This document shows, piece by piece, positions 62,520 to 64,000 of a DNA stretch of 64,000 bases (position 1 is its first letter; each line of letters begins with the position of its first letter). The notes beneath the pieces are model-generated. The model was not told the DNA's origin, made no database searches, and was given only the letters and a program-made list of their open reading frames with translations. The position numbers and the translations under genes are program-made. The stretch comes from Streptomyces tauricus (GTDB lineage Bacteria > Actinomycetota > Actinomycetes > Streptomycetales > Streptomycetaceae), in the NCBI RefSeq assembly GCF_014650955.1, contig NZ_BMVY01000002.1, forward strand, positions 248,001-312,000. The letters run 5' to 3'.

Positions 62520-62541
62520 ACTCTAACGCCTACGCGCGTAG
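62520..62541 (-). promoter_or_regulatory. CTACGCGCGTAG operator and -10 element of add
   Basis: The palindrome at 62530-62541 is followed (minus strand) 4 nt later by TAGAGT (62520-62525), which ends 6 nt before the add ATG. The extended half ATCTACGCGCGTAGGC is identical to the site before the purine nucleoside phosphorylase gene. Confidence 0.8.
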
Positions 62542-62626
62542 ATCTCTCCTCGCGCGGATCCGTCGATATGTAACGGTGACCGTGCGGACGGATGGCGTAC
62601 ACCATTACTTCTGACACTGTTTTGTC

Positions 62627-63391
62627 ATGGCACAGCAAGCGACGCCGGTTCGCACGGCACGGCTGGGGCGGGCGCTCGGCACGGAGCCGACGGCGGTGAG
62701 CGGCGTGGTGCTGCTGCTGCCGGGCGGCGAGGAGACCTCTTCCCGCAGACCCTCACCGATGCTGGCGGCCGCGTCCGTAAGGGCGTTGGGCCGCCGGCTC
62801 ACCCGCGCGGGACGCACGGAGGGGCTGGCGGTGCACGTGGTGCACTACCGGTTCCGCGGCTGGAACGGCAGCGAGGCGCATCTGGCGCGGGACGCCGAGT
62901 GGGCCGCCGACGAGGTCGTACGGCGGTACGGGGACGTGCCCGTCTGCCTGGCCGGGGTGGACATGGGCGGGCGGGCCGCCCTGCGCACCGGAGGCCACAC
63001 CGCCGTCAACTCCGTGCTGGCGCTGTCCCCCTGGCTGCCCGAGGAGGATGTCGCGGCGCCGCCCGAACCGGTGAAGCAGCTCGCGGGGCGGCGGGTGCTG
63101 ATCGTGCACGGCACCAACGACCAGCGGACCGACCCCGAGTTGTCGTTCCGGCTCGCGGCGCGGGCCAAGAAGGCGAACCGGGACATCTGCCGGTTCGAGG
63201 TGCACTCGGACCGGCACGCGCTGCACGCGTTCCGGGACGAAGTGCACGCGCTCGCGGAGGACTTCGTGATGGGCGCGCTGTTCGGCCGGGCGTTCTCCCG
63301 CCCCGTGGAGGACGCGCTCGCGGCTCCCCCACCACTGGGGCTGCGGATGCCGCTCGCATCCGGTTTCGGACGATCGCTTCACCATCGGTGA
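62627..63391 (+). CDS. Alpha/beta-hydrolase-fold protein with Asp at the nucleophile position
   Basis: 254 residues. VVLLLPGGEETSSRR gives the first strand and oxyanion region, and LAGVDMGGRAAL is the nucleophile elbow where the usual Ser of GxSxG is Asp112. The acid is Asp165 of VLIVHGTNDQRTDP and His197 or His200 of HSDRHALHAF completes a triad. An Asp nucleophile occurs in haloalkane dehalogenases and epoxide hydrolases, so the reaction may not be ester hydrolysis. It is divergent from add. Confidence 0.8.
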   Translation: MAQQATPVRTARLGRALGTEPTAVSGVVLLLPGGEETSSRRPSPMLAAASVRALGRRLTRAGRTEGLAVHVVHYRFRGWNGSEAHLARDAEWAADEVVRRYGDVPVCLAGVDMGGRAALRTGGHTAVNSVLALSPWLPEEDVAAPPEPVKQLAGRRVLIVHGTNDQRTDPELSFRLAARAKKANRDICRFEVHSDRHALHAFRDEVHALAEDFVMGALFGRAFSRPVEDALAAPPPLGLRMPLASGFGRSLHHR

Positions 63392-63779
63392 GGTTCCCGG
63401 GCCGGCGGTGCCTGCGGGTGCGGTTGCGGCTCGGCCGCCACCTCCCGCGCCGCCACCCCGGCCGCCACCTCCCGCGCCGCCACCCCGGCCGCCACCTCCC
63501 GCGCCGCCACCCCGGCCGCCGCCCAAGTCCCCGACGGTGGCGTGGCGGCTCGCGCAGTCGGTGGTGAGGGCGGTGATGCCGGTGCCCGGCATCACCGCGT
63601 AGTCGGAGTCGGCCGGGCCGAGGGTGGTCCAGTTGCCACCCGCCCGGGGAGGAGCCCCGTACGCGCGGTCGTCCGCGGGCGGCGACGGGGTGGGCAGCGT
63701 GCGGCCGAAGTCGTCGGCGAAGGGCTTCTTGTTCTCGGTGAACGTCAGCCGCGGTCCGGGCAGCGGACGACCCGGTCGG
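63392..63779 (-). pseudogene. Coding-like relic, no start codon, next to a 27-bp repeat
   Basis: On the minus strand about 73 residues in one frame (63555-63779) look protein-like (LTFTENKKPFADDFGRTLPT, DSDYAVMPGTGITALTTDCA) with strongly G/C-ending codons. The frame begins directly at the LysR stop without a start codon and continues into a glycine-rich repeat, so it appears to be a leftover of a lost gene. I do not recognise the protein. Confidence 0.4.
63433..63523. repeat. 27-bp tandem repeat, 3.4 units
   Basis: Units beginning GGCCGCCACCTCCCGCGCCG start at 63433, 63460, 63487 and 63514. 27 bp equals nine codons (Gly-Gly-Arg-Gly rich on the minus strand, Pro-rich on the plus strand). Confidence 0.9.
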
Positions 63780-64000
63780 TCACTCCGGCAGGAGCGTTCC
63801 CCTTTTCGAGAGCAGGAACTTCTTGAAGGCCGCCACCGGTGGTGTGTCCGGGTGGCCGTCCAGCCAGGCCACACCGATCTCCCGGGCCGCCCTGGGGGCC
63901 GTGACCGTCAGTTCCACCACTCCTGGGCGGGGGACGGCCGGCGGGGGCAGGAGGGCCACTCCCAGGCCCGCCGCCACCAGGCCACGCAGGGTCTCGGCCT
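63780..64000 (-). CDS. LysR-family regulator, C-terminal part only
   Basis: 73 residues of the substrate-binding domain: ETLRGLVAAGLGVALLPPP is the conserved hinge and beta-strand, VVELTVTAPRAAREIGVAWL follows, and the protein ends PPVAAFKKFLLSKRGTLLPE. The frame is open to the window edge, so the DNA-binding N-terminus lies beyond 64000. Target unknown. Confidence 0.85.
   Translation of the reverse strand, partial: AETLRGLVAAGLGVALLPPPAVPRPGVVELTVTAPRAAREIGVAWLDGHPDTPPVAAFKKFLLSKRGTLLPE

Noticed and set aside
63408..63602. Plus-strand Pro-rich frame (PPPPAPPPRP).
   Set aside because: It is the reverse reading of the 27-bp repeat, with no ribosome-binding site and no signal.

Overview
The window is about 72% GC with strong G/C preference at third codon positions, many GTG starts, and almost exclusively chromosomal housekeeping and regulatory genes. 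Gene content and order (metB, msrA, hutH, cya, birA, pccB/pccE, accA2, purine nucleoside phosphorylase, deoC, sigQ, afsQ1/afsQ2, add) match my memory of the Streptomyces coelicolor chromosome around SCO4958 to SCO4900, read in descending order. I conclude this is core chromosome of a Streptomyces species. I see no prophage, transposase, CRISPR array, tRNA, rRNA or biosynthetic gene cluster.

Region 1 (1-14.7 kb) is mixed. It holds a MarR regulator cut by the window edge, a sigma-like gene with an overlapping small membrane protein, cystathionine gamma-synthase, DUF4291, MsrA, a DUF3455 exported protein, a divergent oxidoreductase/HxlR pair around a 22-bp perfect palindrome, a large Mrr-nuclease/TerD fusion, a VOC protein, a divergent alcohol dehydrogenase/HTH regulator pair, and a monooxygenase-like/truncated-globin fusion. 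Region 2 (14.8-28 kb) is envelope and stress: a secreted subtilase, a MacB-type ABC transporter, an L,D-transpeptidase lipoprotein, a sortase substrate, a DEAD-box helicase with a cold-shock protein, histidine ammonia-lyase and a GGDEF protein. Region 3 (28-39.3 kb) holds acyl-CoA metabolism: enoyl-CoA hydratase, adenylate cyclase, biotin ligase, and the beta, epsilon and biotinylated alpha subunits of an acyl-CoA carboxylase, with Maf.

Region 4 (39.6-54 kb) centres on nucleoside and pentose salvage. It has a DeoR-type regulator, a LpdA-like flavoprotein, purine nucleoside phosphorylase, a phosphohexomutase, and a deoC operon followed by a catalytic aldehyde dehydrogenase and an overlapping second aldehyde-dehydrogenase domain without active-site residues. 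Region 5 (54-64 kb) holds sigQ divergent from afsQ1-afsQ2-lipoprotein, with an AfsQ1 box between them, then VanZ and PspC proteins, adenosine deaminase, an alpha/beta hydrolase and the end of a LysR gene.

The strongest unexplained signal is the 12-bp palindrome CTACGCGCGTAG. It occurs exactly three times that I can find, each time inside the core promoter of a nucleoside-catabolism gene (purine nucleoside phosphorylase, deoC, add). All three promoters appear leaderless. This predicts a dedicated nucleoside-salvage repressor, for which the DeoR-type gene at 40340-41302 is the local candidate.

Other notable features are a row of four hairpins just downstream of sigQ whose stems covary, a two-gene version of an ALDH16-like enzyme, the Mrr-TerD fusion, and two families of dispersed palindromic intergenic repeats. 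One repeat cluster forms a 58-bp perfect palindrome, another a 25-bp tandem array.
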